From contig NZ_JAJKFK010000005.1 of NCBI RefSeq assembly GCF_021653975.1, positions 186,001 to 250,000 of the forward strand: DNA of 64,000 nucleotides. Reading direction: 5' to 3'. Positions 41,189 through 51,489 of the stretch are shown here, piece after piece (within the stretch, counting starts at the first letter, position 1; the number at the start of each line of letters is the position of its first letter). The DNA is from Amycolatopsis sp. GM8 (GTDB lineage: Bacteria > Actinomycetota > Actinomycetes > Mycobacteriales > Pseudonocardiaceae). A program made the position numbers and the translations under genes. The notes under the pieces were generated by a model. It saw nothing but the letters and a program-made list of their open reading frames with translations, searched no databases and was not told the origin of the DNA.

Positions 41189-44100
41189 TTACCTCACCGT
41201 GCTCCTGAGCTGGCGTGCGGCGACCGACAGCGTCGCCAGGTCCAGCCTGCCCGACTGGCCGATCTCGTCGAGCGTCACCCTGGCCCGCGCCAGCCGCGAG
41301 GAGTTCGCCTTCTCCCACTGCGCGATCTTCTCGTCGGCGGAATCCTCGGGATCGCTGTGGCGCAAGGCATCCAGGGTGATCGTCCGCAGCGACGAGTACA
41401 CGTCGTCGCGCAGCGAAAGCCGGGCGAGGGCGTGCCAGCGGTTGCCGCGTTCGAGCGCGCTGATGGAGGTCAGCAGCCGGTCGACATTCAGATGCGCGGA
41501 CAGCGCGTAGTACAGCTCGGCGGTCTCCCGCGGGCTGCGCTCGGTGTCGACCCTGGCCTCCCGCTCGGCGAGCTCGGTGACCTCGATGATGTCGAGCAGG
41601 CCGTAGGCGTCCAGCAGCAGCGTGACCTTGTGCGCCAGCGGGAGCGGGCAGCCCTCGGCGCAGAACCGGTTCGTCCGCTCCGCGACGGCCTCGGCTTCGC
41701 GGCCGCGCAGCAACCCGCCGACCTTCGGCGCCAGTGCCGCGACGGCCGCGCCGAACCGGCTGATCTCCGCGCCGACGGCCAGCGGCTGCGGCCGGTTCGC
41801 GAGGAACCAGCGCGCGGCCCGGTCGAGCAGGCGCCGCGACTCGAGCATCATCGTGTCGGTGATGGCCGTGGGTACTTCGTTGTCCAGCTCGTGGATCGCC
41901 TGCCACAGCGAGTCGAGCCCGAACACCCGGGTGACCACCGTGTACGCCCGCACCGCATCGGTCGCGGTGGCGTTCATCTCCTCGGCGAGCCGGTAGGCGA
42001 AGGACACCCCGGCCCCGTCGACAACCTCGTTGACGAGCATCGTCGCGATGATCTGGCGGCGCAGCGGGTGCTCGGCGACCAGCTGGCCGTAGCGTTCCCG
42101 CAGCGGCTTCGGGAAGTACTCGGGCAGCCGGCGCGCGAACACCTCGGCGTCGGGCAGCTCGCTGGCGAGCAGCTCGTCCTTCAGTTCGAGCTTCACGTGC
42201 GCGAGCAGCGTCGCCAGCTCCGGCGAGGTCAGGCCCTGCTGTGCTTTTTCCCGTGCGCGGAACTCGGGCTCACTCGGCAGTGCTTCCAGCTCGCGGTCGA
42301 GCGCGCCCGCGGATTCCAGCGCCTCGATCTGGCGTTCGTGCACGCCCAGCATCGCGGGCGCGTGCGCGCGGCTGATGCCGAGCACGGAGTTCTGGTGGTA
42401 GTTGTCCGCGAGCACCAGATCGCCGACCTCGTCGGTCATCTCGTGCAGCAGGGCGTTGCGCTGCTCGCGGTCGAGCTGCCCGGCGGCGACGAGGTGGTCG
42501 AGGAAGATCTTGATGTTGACCTCGTGGTCGGAGCAGTCCACCCCGGCCGAGTTGTCCAGCGCGTCGGTGTTGATCTTGCCGCCGGCCCGGGCGAACTCGA
42601 TCCGGCCGAGCTGGGTGAGCCCGAGGTTGCCGCCCTCGCCGACGACCTTGACGCGCAGGTCGCCGCCGTTGACGCGCACCGCGTCGTTGGCCTTGTCGCC
42701 CGCGTCGGCGTGCGTCTCCTGCCCCGCCTTGACGTACGTGCCGATCCCGCCGTTCCACAGCAGGTCGACCGACGCGAGCAGGACCGCCTTGATCAGCTCG
42801 GCCGGGGACAGGTGCTCGATGTCCTCGGCGAGGCCGAGCGCGCGGCGCACCTGCGGCGTGATCGGGATCGTCTTGTCGCTGCGCGAAAAGATGCCGCCGC
42901 CCTCGCTGATCAGCGAGCGGTCGTAGTCCTCCCACGACGAACGCGGCAGCGCGAACAGCCGCTTCCGCTCACCGAAGGAAGCCGCGGCGTCCGGGTCCGG
43001 GTCGAGGAAGATGTGCAGGTGGTTGAAGGCGGCCACCAGCCGGATGTGCTCCGAGAGCAGCATCCCGTTGCCGAACACGTCGCCGGCCATGTCCCCGATG
43101 CCGACGACGGTGAAGTCCTCGCGCTGGGTGTCGACGCCCAGCTCCCGGAAGTGCCGCTTGACGCTCTCCCAGGCGCCGCGGGCGGTGATGCCCATGGCCT
43201 TGTGGTCGTAGCCGACGGAACCGCCGGAGGCGAACGCGTCCCCGAGCCAGAACTCGTAGCTCGCCGCGACCTCGTTGGCGATGTCGGAGAACGTCGCCGT
43301 GCCCTTGTCCGCGGCGACGACCAGGTACGTGTCGTCGGCGTCGTAGCGGACCACGTTCTTCGCCGGTCCGGTGCGGCCCTCGACCCGGTTGTCGGTCAGG
43401 TCCAGCAGGCCCGAGATGAACATCCGGTAGCAGGCGATGCCCTCGTTCAGCTGCGCCTCACGGTCGACCCCCGGGTCGCCGGTCGGCGCGGGCGGCCGCT
43501 TGACCACGAACCCGCCCTTCGCGCCCACCGGCACGATGACGGCGTTCTTCACGGCCTGCGCCTTGACCAGCCCGAGGATCTCGGTGCGGAAGTCCTCACG
43601 GCGATCCGACCAGCGCAGCCCGCCTCGCGCGACCGCGCCGAAACGCAGGTGCACGCCCTCGACGCGCGGCGAGTACACGAAGATCTCGAACTTCGGCCGC
43701 GGCTCCGGCAGGTCCGGCACGTTCTTCGGGTCCAGCTTGAACGACAGGAACGGGCGCAGGTTCCCGTCGTTGTCGGTGACGAGATAGTTGGTGCGCAGCG
43801 TCGCGGAGATGACCGCGAGCAGGCGGCGCAGGATGCGGTCCTCGTCGAGGCTCTTGACCTCGTCGATCATCTCGGCGATCTCGCCGACGAGCACGTCGGC
43901 CTGCGAGTCCAGTTCCGGGTCGGTGCTCAGGTCGAAGCGGTGCTCGAACAGGTCGAGCAGCTTCGTGGCGATGTCGGTGTGCGCGAGCACGGCGGACTCG
44001 ATGTACTCCTGCGAGTACGGCGTGCGCGCCTGGCGCAGGTACCGGGCGTAGGCGCGCAGCACCGAAGCCTGCCGCCAGGTCAGTCCCGCGCGCAGCACGA

Positions 44101-46126
44101 GCGAGTTGTAGCCATCGACCTCGCAGTCACCCCGCCACGCGGCGGCGAACGCGTCCTGGAAGCGCACCCGCAGGTCCCGCTCGGCCTCCTCGGTCAGCTC
44201 GTCGAGGAAACGCTGGCTGATCCGGAGCCCGAAGTCGTAGATCCACCACCGGGCGCCGTCTTCACGGTGCAGCTCGTACGGCCGCTCGTCGACGACCTCC
44301 ACGCCCATCCGCTGCAGCACCGGCAGCACGGCGGTGAGCGTGACGCCCTCGCCGAGCAGGTAGAGCTTGAACCGCCGCTCCCCCGGCTCGGCGTCCTCCG
44401 GCACATAGAAGCAGATCGTCAGGTCCTGCTCGGTGCCCAGGGACTGCAAGCGCCGCAGGTCGGCGAGCGCGTCCGCAGCGGCGAAGTCCTCCTTGTACGA
44501 CTCGGGAAACACGCTGGCGCAGCGCTGGCCCAGTTCGGTCGCGGACTCCTCGCCGAGCGAGCCGGCGGCCGGACCGCTCTCGCGCCGCTCCGCGAGGATC
44601 GCCTCGACCATCAGGTCGTCCCAGCTGCGCACGGCCTCGTTCAGGCGTTCCTGGATGTGCAGGGTGTCCGGCTCGACGCGGCGGCGGTTCGGGTCGGTGT
44701 GCACGGTGTAGTGGATCTGCGCGAGCGCGGTCTCGCCGACCCGGGTGCCGTACTCCAGGTTCGTGCCGTCGAGCTCGTCGAGCAGCACCTCCTGCATCGC
44801 CAGCCGGGTGCGGGTGGTGTACCGGTCGCGGGGCAGGAACACGAGGCAGGAGTAGAAGCGGCCGTAGGGATCGCGGCGTAGGAACAGGCGCAGGCGGCGG
44901 CGATCGGACAGCGTGATGGCGCCGATCGCGGTGGAGTACAGCGAATCCCGGTCGGCGGAGAACAGGTCGGCGCGCGGCCAGTTCTGCAGGACTTCGAGCA
45001 TCCGCTGCCCGGAGAACGACTCCATCGGATAGCCGGCGCGGTGGATGACGTCGCGCACCTTCTGCGAGACCACGGGGATGTCGAGGACGTCCTCGTGCAG
45101 CGCGCTGGTGGTGAACATGCCGAGGAAGCGGTCTTCTCCCGTGACGGCGCCGTGCTCGTCGAATGTGCGGACGCCGACGTAGTACGGGTAGACCGGCCGG
45201 TTCACGGTCGAGGGGGCGCTCGCCTGGGTCAGTACGAGCGGCTCGGACCGGAGGGCGTCGGACGCGGCGTCGGGGCCCTTGGTGAGGCTGCGTGCGGCGA
45301 GGTTGTCGTGCCGGAGCACGCCGAGGCCGGCGGCGAGCGACGGGCGCATCGCGGGGCCGTCGTCCCCCGGTTGGCCCTCGGCCAGTTCGTAGTGCCGGTA
45401 GCCGAGGAAGGTGAAGTGCCCGTTGGCGAGCCATTCGAGGAGTTCGCCGGTCGCTTTTTCCGTCGGCCGGGACGCGACGTCGAGGGCCGCGTGCACCATC
45501 TTGTCGGTGTCCTCGACGACTTCGCGCACGTCGGCGAGGACGGAGGTCAGGTGTGTCTCGAGCTCGCGGGCGCGGTTCGGGTCGGTGATGAGGTCGATCT
45601 CGACGTACATCCACGACTCGACGGCCGCGCCGGTGGGCGGCTGGCCGGCGTCGGCGGTCGGGTGGATCTCGAGGAGCTTGCCGGTGATGTCGCGGCTGAC
45701 GACGACGATCGGGTGCACGAGGCGGTGCACCTGGATACCGTCGCGGGTGAGCTTCGCGGTGACCGAGTCGACCAGGTAGGGCATGTCGTCGGTGACGATC
45801 TGCACGACGGTCGCGTCGCGGGTCCAGCCGTCCTCGGCGGTGGTGGGGTTGAGGAGGCGGACGCCGGGCCGGCCGGGCGCGCGCTGGGCGGCGAACTGGT
45901 TGTGGGAGCGGACGGCGCCGACGAGGTCGACGGGGTTGTCGCCGAGGACTTCTTCGGCGGGCAGGTGGCGGTAGTAGAGGCGGATGAGGTCGGCTGTGTC
46001 AGGGGCGTACACGGCGGCGGCTTCGATCAGGTCGTCCCGGATCTGCTCAGGACTGGCCGGCGGCCGTTGAAGGTCATCGCGTCCGGAGGCCACACCAGGA
46101 CGGGACGAAACACCTGTCGAGCTCAT
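41189..46126 (-). CDS. gdh: NAD-specific glutamate dehydrogenase, large type
   Basis: About 1645 residues from the ATG at 46126 (GGAGAG nine bases upstream). This is the 180-kDa GDH class: a long N-terminal regulatory region (DLVGAVRSHNQFAAQRAPGR, DDMPYLVDSVTAKLTRDGIQ) and a central catalytic part (VHLRFGAVARGGLRWSDRRE, FRTEILGLVKAQAVKNAVIV, PVGAKGGFVVKRP; the Lys of GAKGGF is active-site) followed by NAD binding (VVGEGGNLGLTQLGRIEFA). Oxidises glutamate to 2-oxoglutarate and ammonia; in mycobacteria it is inhibited by GarA. Typical length. Confidence 0.95.
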   Translation of the reverse strand: MSSTGVSSRPGVASGRDDLQRPPASPEQIRDDLIEAAAVYAPDTADLIRLYYRHLPAEEVLGDNPVDLVGAVRSHNQFAAQRAPGRPGVRLLNPTTAEDGWTRDATVVQIVTDDMPYLVDSVTAKLTRDGIQVHRLVHPIVVVSRDITGKLLEIHPTADAGQPPTGAAVESWMYVEIDLITDPNRARELETHLTSVLADVREVVEDTDKMVHAALDVASRPTEKATGELLEWLANGHFTFLGYRHYELAEGQPGDDGPAMRPSLAAGLGVLRHDNLAARSLTKGPDAASDALRSEPLVLTQASAPSTVNRPVYPYYVGVRTFDEHGAVTGEDRFLGMFTTSALHEDVLDIPVVSQKVRDVIHRAGYPMESFSGQRMLEVLQNWPRADLFSADRDSLYSTAIGAITLSDRRRLRLFLRRDPYGRFYSCLVFLPRDRYTTRTRLAMQEVLLDELDGTNLEYGTRVGETALAQIHYTVHTDPNRRRVEPDTLHIQERLNEAVRSWDDLMVEAILAERRESGPAAGSLGEESATELGQRCASVFPESYKEDFAAADALADLRRLQSLGTEQDLTICFYVPEDAEPGERRFKLYLLGEGVTLTAVLPVLQRMGVEVVDERPYELHREDGARWWIYDFGLRISQRFLDELTEEAERDLRVRFQDAFAAAWRGDCEVDGYNSLVLRAGLTWRQASVLRAYARYLRQARTPYSQEYIESAVLAHTDIATKLLDLFEHRFDLSTDPELDSQADVLVGEIAEMIDEVKSLDEDRILRRLLAVISATLRTNYLVTDNDGNLRPFLSFKLDPKNVPDLPEPRPKFEIFVYSPRVEGVHLRFGAVARGGLRWSDRREDFRTEILGLVKAQAVKNAVIVPVGAKGGFVVKRPPAPTGDPGVDREAQLNEGIACYRMFISGLLDLTDNRVEGRTGPAKNVVRYDADDTYLVVAADKGTATFSDIANEVAASYEFWLGDAFASGGSVGYDHKAMGITARGAWESVKRHFRELGVDTQREDFTVVGIGDMAGDVFGNGMLLSEHIRLVAAFNHLHIFLDPDPDAAASFGERKRLFALPRSSWEDYDRSLISEGGGIFSRSDKTIPITPQVRRALGLAEDIEHLSPAELIKAVLLASVDLLWNGGIGTYVKAGQETHADAGDKANDAVRVNGGDLRVKVVGEGGNLGLTQLGRIEFARAGGKINTDALDNSAGVDCSDHEVNIKIFLDHLVAAGQLDREQRNALLHEMTDEVGDLVLADNYHQNSVLGISRAHAPAMLGVHERQIEALESAGALDRELEALPSEPEFRAREKAQQGLTSPELATLLAHVKLELKDELLASELPDAEVFARRLPEYFPKPLRERYGQLVAEHPLRRQIIATMLVNEVVDGAGVSFAYRLAEEMNATATDAVRAYTVVTRVFGLDSLWQAIHELDNEVPTAITDTMMLESRRLLDRAARWFLANRPQPLAVGAEISRFGAAVAALAPKVGGLLRGREAEAVAERTNRFCAEGCPLPLAHKVTLLLDAYGLLDIIEVTELAEREARVDTERSPRETAELYYALSAHLNVDRLLTSISALERGNRWHALARLSLRDDVYSSLRTITLDALRHSDPEDSADEKIAQWEKANSSRLARARVTLDEIGQSGRLDLATLSVAARQLRSTVR

Positions 46127-46265
46127 TTCAGGTAACTCTCCACTGAGCATTGATCACGCGATCACGCCGAACAGATCCACCATAGTGCGCCCTTTCGGCC
46201 GGCTTTCCCGGATGGCCGTACATCGATCCCCGCCGCCGATGCTAAAACTCGCGGAGGTTCTCAAG

Positions 46266-46391
46266 GTGGACGATGAGCAGGCGGTTTTGGTGTTTGACGG
46301 GCAGTCTCGGGCGACAGTGAGCCTGCTCTCGTCGAGGGTCGCGTGCTTCCCGGGAGCGCCTCGCCGGGCACGGCTGGTGCTCGACCGCTGA
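46266..46391 (+). CDS. Small hypothetical protein, 41 aa
   Basis: A GTG at 46266 with GGAGG eight bases upstream gives VDDEQAVLVFDGQSRATVSL and a basic end RRARLVLDR. Too short to judge; the ribosome-binding site is the main support. An in-frame ATG upstream would add about 17 residues. Function unknown. Confidence 0.45.
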   Translation: MDDEQAVLVFDGQSRATVSLLSSRVACFPGAPRRARLVLDR

Positions 46392-46819
46392 TGGCCGGTG
46401 ATCGTCCGGCGCCCGTTGTGGCGGCGGGCAGTGGTTAGTGAACGTTCGACGCCCGCCGTAGCGGCGGGCCCCGGTCAGTGATCAATTGACCGCCCGCTGT
46501 GGCGGCGCCGCGCGTAACGGGCGGCCGCGCCTGCGGCGCTGGGGTGTCTGCGGCGCCCTTCGCCAGCGCCTGCCGCCACGGCCTGTCCGCGGCGCCTTCG
46601 CCAACGCCTGCAGTTGGGGCGGTGCGTGGTCGGCGGCATGCGTGGCTATGCCGGGTCAGCGACCGCTTGGCGCCTGCGGCCGTGGCCTGTCCCCAGCGCT
46701 TTCGCCAACGGCGCCGATTATGGCGGTGCGTGGTCGGCGGCGTGCGCGGCTATGCCGGTCGCCGACCACTTGGCCCGTGCGGCTGTGCCTACGATCGGCG
46801 GCGTCGGCGGCCATGGCGG
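46392..46819. other. GC-rich degenerate repeats, no gene
   Basis: About 430 bases in which GCCCGYTGTGGCGGC and CGTGGTCGGCGGC-type words recur at irregular spacing. Open frames here are Arg/Ala-rich by composition only. Nothing else is visible. Confidence 0.5.
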
Positions 46820-49765
46820 TCAATGGTCGCCGTTGTGGTGACCGTTCGCCGGTGGTTCGCCGTTGCGGCCGTGCCCGTTGACGGTGCGACGGTCGTCGGC
46901 GGACTGGTTCCCCAGGCGTTTCACGAGCGCGGCCGCGCTGGACGTGCCCGCCTGGTGCTCGGCCAGCGCCCTCGCGAGGAGGTCGGCGAGCCCGGCGTCG
47001 GCGGGCAGGTCGTCGTCGAGCGGCGAGGTGTACTCACTACGGAACGGCTCGCCGAGGCCGCCGTCCTCGATGACCGGGGTGCTCGTGAAATGGGTCTCGT
47101 GCGACGCCGAGGTCGGAACGCCCTCAGAGAAGTCCTCGAACGGTTCCAGCGACGGCGGCAGCTTGAGCCGCGGCAGCCACGGATCGTTGATGACGAACGG
47201 ATTCCCGTCGGCTTCCGCCTTGGCATCCCCCGACGGCGCGGTGTCGTGCGCGGCCGCCTGAGTGGAAGTGGACTCTGCCGAAGTCGTGTCGTGCGCAGTC
47301 GCCCCGACAGCGTGAGCGGACTCGGCCGCTGTGTCGCCTACGGTCGCCCCGATAACGTGAGCGGACTCCGCCGACGCTGTGTCGCGTGTGGTCACCCCGG
47401 CAGCGTGAGCATCGTTTGGCGCCCGATGGTGCGCGGTCGTCTCAGCGGCGGGAGCGGCATTCGATATCGCCTCGTCGGCCCGAGCACTATCCGGCGCTCG
47501 GTGGTGGGCCGCTGTCTCCAGGGTGCGAGCGACATCCGACGCAGCGGCCCGTGCAGCCGTCTCAGCAGCACGAGCGGTGTCCGGCGCTTCGCTGTCGCGA
47601 TGGGACTCGCCCGCAGCGTGGTTGCGAGCGGAGCCTCCCGACTGGCCGTGCTGAGCCGCGTCCGTCCGCTTCTCACTCGACGTGGGAGCGGCTGGTTCGC
47701 TCACTCCCAAGGCTTCCGCCAGCTCCTGGCCCCACGAGAAGTCCGCACCCCGCGCCGGTGTCGCGCTCTGTACTGACTCCGCGCTGTGTCCCGAGCCCGC
47801 TGAGCCACCATTCCGCGGGGCCTCCGCCGATTGCGCGCTGTACGCACTCCGCATCGGTTCGGCGCGGTGTCCCGCGCCCCCCGAGCCACCGTTCCGCGGG
47901 GCTTGCGCCGACTCTGCACCCCGTGCCGGCTCCGCACTGTGCGCCGAGCCCGCCCCGTTCCGCGGAGTCTCGGCTGGCTCCGCGCTCGCGGCGAAACCTG
48001 CCGTACCCCCCTCCCGGCCCGAGTCTGCCGCCTCCGCGGCTGGACGCGACTCTCCAGAGTCGTCCGCGGCGCGGCGGCGGCCACCGCCGGAACCCGCCGA
48101 GATGCCCAGCCGGTCCAGGACCGATCGCGCGGCGACCGAGCCGTGGGTCGAATCGTGGCGGGTCGTCGCGCGGGCCTCTTCGTTGTCCGGCGCATCGCTC
48201 TTCGCCGCCGGCTTGCGTTCGGACGCAAGCGAAACCCGTGGCGCGGGCTCGTCGGCCGGTGGCGGTGCGAGCGGCAGGTCCGGCACAACGGACCGGTCGA
48301 CGGGCACCGGGGCGAGCTTCACCACCGGCTTGGCCACCTCGACGGCACGCTTCGCCGCCGGTGCCGACGTTTCTTCGGCACGCCGCTTTCCGTTCACACT
48401 CGCCGGCCGCCGTTCACCGGCCGCCTCAACGATGCGCGGCAGAACCACTGTGCGCTCAGCCGCGGCAGGCTCGGACCGCACGTGCCCGCCCTGATCCGCG
48501 GCACGCGCGTCCTGTACCGCCGGGCGATGCGCGGCGGTCTTCCCGTTCCGCCCGGCCGAATGCCCGCCATTGGTCTCCGCGATGGCGGCAGGCGCCTGGG
48601 CAGCAGAGGGCGCGATCGCGGCGAGGACCTCATCCAGGTCCAGCGAGGCCTGACCACCGTTGCCGAACGCACCCGCGAGCAAACCCATCGCCTGCCGGCG
48701 AGAGCGCGCGTACAGGTGCTCGGCGGCCCGGCTCTGGTGCAGGCACTCGATGGCCTCCGACGAGCGGCCCAGCCGCTCCTCGACGTGCGCGAGCTCCGCC
48801 CACAGCCGTGACGTCAGCGCGTGCAGACCGTGGCGTTCGGTGCTGTACACCGCGTCCCGGAGCACGACCGCCGCCGCGTTCACCGAACCGGCGGGCAGCA
48901 GAACCCGCGTCGCCACCGCCATCCGGAGCCACCCCAACGGCGCGACCGCGGCAGCCCGCGGCGACTCGATCAGCACTGATTCCGCGATCTCCGCGGCGTT
49001 TTCGCTGTCGCCACGGTCGAGCAGCGAGCACACCAGCTGCAGGATCAGCCGCACCCGGACCACACCACCGTCGGTGCCCGGATCGTCGAGCTGGTCGAGC
49101 AGGCCCAGTCCGGTACGCGCGGCGTCGGCCGCGCCCATCACGTCGGCGTGGCGCCGGCGGTGTGCCGACATCGCGACCCGGACGAGCGCGCGACCAAGCA
49201 GCCGGTCGTCCCCGTCGAGGTCGTCGTCCGCGCCGCACAACCGGTCCGCCTCGGCCAGCATCCGGTCCAGCTCGGGCTTCCGCCCGAACTGCGACAGGCA
49301 GCCGACCAAGTGACACAGCGCCGCGGCCTTGGCCGCACCGGAGAATCCGGCGACACCGAGCGTCGGCCGCAGAGCGGCCAGCCCGGTCAGCGGCACCCCG
49401 GCGCTGCGCGCACAGACAGCGAGGTCCGTCCGCAACCTGGCAGCCAGCACCGTCTCACCGAGATCCTCCGCCGCGCGCAGGGCGGCGACGGCCCGGCCCA
49501 CGGTCTCGGCCCGCAGCCCGAGCCGGACCCGGCCCGAAACGACCAGGCCCTCGGCGCGCACCCACAGCTTGTCCGACCCGGCGGACTCGGCGAGCGACGC
49601 GGCGCGCTCGCCGAAGACCACGGTCAGCTCCGGTGCACGCAGACCGAGCGCTGCCGCATGCCGCAGCAGGCTTTCGATCGCATAGTTCTCACCGCTGCCG
49701 GCCGCGTTCCAGCCGCCCACGCGTAACACGGGCGGGCTGGATCGGATGTGCTTGGTGGCTACCAA
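46820..49765 (-). CDS. Large helical-repeat protein with long low-complexity tail
   Basis: About 981 residues from a TTG at 49765 (CGGAG before it). Roughly the first 420 residues are Ala/Leu-rich helical repeats of TPR type (AVAALRAAEDLGETVLAARL, LWAELAHVEERLGRSSEAIE). The rest is disordered and repetitive: Ala/Glu/His-rich units such as AETTAHH and ESAHAVGAT recur. The first part resembles TPR scaffolds of actinomycetes; no enzyme domain is seen. Downstream of ettA on the same strand, 47 bases apart, so they may be co-transcribed. Function unknown. Confidence 0.72.
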   Translation of the reverse strand: MVATKHIRSSPPVLRVGGWNAAGSGENYAIESLLRHAAALGLRAPELTVVFGERAASLAESAGSDKLWVRAEGLVVSGRVRLGLRAETVGRAVAALRAAEDLGETVLAARLRTDLAVCARSAGVPLTGLAALRPTLGVAGFSGAAKAAALCHLVGCLSQFGRKPELDRMLAEADRLCGADDDLDGDDRLLGRALVRVAMSAHRRRHADVMGAADAARTGLGLLDQLDDPGTDGGVVRVRLILQLVCSLLDRGDSENAAEIAESVLIESPRAAAVAPLGWLRMAVATRVLLPAGSVNAAAVVLRDAVYSTERHGLHALTSRLWAELAHVEERLGRSSEAIECLHQSRAAEHLYARSRRQAMGLLAGAFGNGGQASLDLDEVLAAIAPSAAQAPAAIAETNGGHSAGRNGKTAAHRPAVQDARAADQGGHVRSEPAAAERTVVLPRIVEAAGERRPASVNGKRRAEETSAPAAKRAVEVAKPVVKLAPVPVDRSVVPDLPLAPPPADEPAPRVSLASERKPAAKSDAPDNEEARATTRHDSTHGSVAARSVLDRLGISAGSGGGRRRAADDSGESRPAAEAADSGREGGTAGFAASAEPAETPRNGAGSAHSAEPARGAESAQAPRNGGSGGAGHRAEPMRSAYSAQSAEAPRNGGSAGSGHSAESVQSATPARGADFSWGQELAEALGVSEPAAPTSSEKRTDAAQHGQSGGSARNHAAGESHRDSEAPDTARAAETAARAAASDVARTLETAAHHRAPDSARADEAISNAAPAAETTAHHRAPNDAHAAGVTTRDTASAESAHVIGATVGDTAAESAHAVGATAHDTTSAESTSTQAAAHDTAPSGDAKAEADGNPFVINDPWLPRLKLPPSLEPFEDFSEGVPTSASHETHFTSTPVIEDGGLGEPFRSEYTSPLDDDLPADAGLADLLARALAEHQAGTSSAAALVKRLGNQSADDRRTVNGHGRNGEPPANGHHNGDH

Positions 49766-49812
49766 TGGGGACTCCGCTTCAGTGTTCGGCTCAAGCGTGC
49801 TCGCGGACGCGC

Positions 49813-51489
49813 TCAGTCGCGCGTCAACTTGCGGTGAGTCACCCGGTGGGGCCGGGCCGCCTCCGCTCCCAGACGGTCGATCTTGTTGCTCTCGTAGCCC
49901 TCGAAGTTGCCTTCGAACCAGAACCACTTGGCCGGGTTGGCGTCGTCGCCTTCCCAGGCGAGGATGTGCGTGGCCACTCGGTCGAGGAACCACCGGTCGT
50001 GCGAGATGACCACGGCGCAGCCGGGGAACTGCTCGAGCGCGTTCTCGAGGGAGCCCAGGGTTTCCACGTCCAGGTCGTTGGTCGGCTCGTCCAGCAGGAT
50101 CAGGTTCCCGCCGAGCTTCAGGGTCAGCGCCAGGTTCAGCCGGTTGCGCTCACCACCGGAGAGCACGCCTGCCGGCTTCTGCTGGTCCGGGCCCTTGAAC
50201 CCGAACGCCGAGACGTAGGCCCGCGACGGCATTTCGGTCTGGCCGACGTGGATGTAGTCCAGCCCGTCGGACACGACCTCCCACACCGTCTTCTTGGGGT
50301 CGATCCCGGCCCGGTTCTGGTCCACATAGGACAGCTTGACCGTCTCGCCGATCTTGACCTCGCCCGCGTCGGGCTTCTCCAGCCCCACGATCGTCTTGAA
50401 CAGCGTCGTCTTGCCGACACCGTTCGGGCCGATCACGCCGACGATCCCGTTGCGCGGCAGGTTGAACGAGAGGCCCTCGATGAGGGGCCGGTCGTCGAAG
50501 CCCTTGCCCAGATCGTCGGCCTCGACCACGACGCTGCCCAGCCGCGGGCCCGGCGGGATCTGGATCTCCTCGAAGTCGAGCTTGCGGTTGCGCTCGGCCT
50601 CCGTGGCCATCTCCTCGTAGCGGTCCAGACGGGCGCGGGACTTGGTCTGGCGCGCCTTGGCGTTGGAGCGAACCCAGTCGAGCTCGGTCTTGAGCCGCTT
50701 GGCGAGCTTCGCGTCCTTCTTGCCCTGCACCTCCAATCGTTCCCGCTTCTTTTCGAGATAGGTCGAGTAGTTGCCCTCGTAGCCGACGACCCGGCCGCGG
50801 TCGAGCTCCATGATCCATTCGGCGACGTTGTCCAGGAAGTACCGGTCGTGCGTGACCGCCAGGACCGCGCCCGGATACGAGGCGAGGAACTGCTCCAGCC
50901 ACAGCACGCTTTCCGCGTCCAGATGGTTCGTGGGCTCGTCGAGCAGCAGCAGGTCCGGTTTGGACAGCAGCAGCTTGCACAGCGCGACCCGGCGACGCTC
51001 ACCACCGGAGAGGTGCGTGACCGGCTCGTCCGGCGGCGGGCACCGCAGCGCGTCCATCGCCTGCTCGAGTTGCGAGTCCAGCTCCCAGGCGTCGGCGTGG
51101 TCCAGGTCTTCCTGGAGCTGGCCCATCTCCTCCATCAGCGCGTCGCTGTAGTCGGTGGCCATCTGCTCGGCGATCGCGTTGAAGCGGTCGAGCTTCACCT
51201 TGATCTCGCCGAGGCCCTCCTCGACGTTCCCGCGCACGGTCTTGTCCTCGTTGAGCGGAGGCTCCTGGAGCAGGATGCCGACCGACGCTCCCGGCTGGAG
51301 GAACGCTTCCCCATTGCTCGGCTGATCGAGCCCGGCCATGATCTTCAGCACGGTGGACTTGCCGGCACCGTTCGGACCCACGACGCCGATCTTGGCGCCG
51401 GGGTAGAACGCGGTGCTGACGTCGTCGAGGATGACCTTGTCCCCGACGGTCTTGCGCACCTTTTTCATGGTGTAGATGAACTCGGCCAT
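49813..51489 (-). CDS. ettA: Energy-dependent translational throttle protein EttA
   Basis: 558 residues, an ABC-F protein with two ATP cassettes: Walker A GPNGAGKST with signature LSGGERRRVALC in the first, GPNGVGKTT with LSGGERNRLNLAL in the second, and the P-site tRNA-interaction linker between. The opening MAEFIYTMKKVRKTVGDKVI is the actinobacterial EttA start. It binds the ribosome E site and gates the first peptide bond according to ATP/ADP. Confidence 0.95.
   Translation of the reverse strand: MAEFIYTMKKVRKTVGDKVILDDVSTAFYPGAKIGVVGPNGAGKSTVLKIMAGLDQPSNGEAFLQPGASVGILLQEPPLNEDKTVRGNVEEGLGEIKVKLDRFNAIAEQMATDYSDALMEEMGQLQEDLDHADAWELDSQLEQAMDALRCPPPDEPVTHLSGGERRRVALCKLLLSKPDLLLLDEPTNHLDAESVLWLEQFLASYPGAVLAVTHDRYFLDNVAEWIMELDRGRVVGYEGNYSTYLEKKRERLEVQGKKDAKLAKRLKTELDWVRSNAKARQTKSRARLDRYEEMATEAERNRKLDFEEIQIPPGPRLGSVVVEADDLGKGFDDRPLIEGLSFNLPRNGIVGVIGPNGVGKTTLFKTIVGLEKPDAGEVKIGETVKLSYVDQNRAGIDPKKTVWEVVSDGLDYIHVGQTEMPSRAYVSAFGFKGPDQQKPAGVLSGGERNRLNLALTLKLGGNLILLDEPTNDLDVETLGSLENALEQFPGCAVVISHDRWFLDRVATHILAWEGDDANPAKWFWFEGNFEGYESNKIDRLGAEAARPHRVTHRKLTRD

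Noticed and set aside
41114..44881. 1255-residue plus-strand open frame over gdh
   Set aside because: Antisense shadow caused by high GC; the minus frame is a full-length NAD-GDH.
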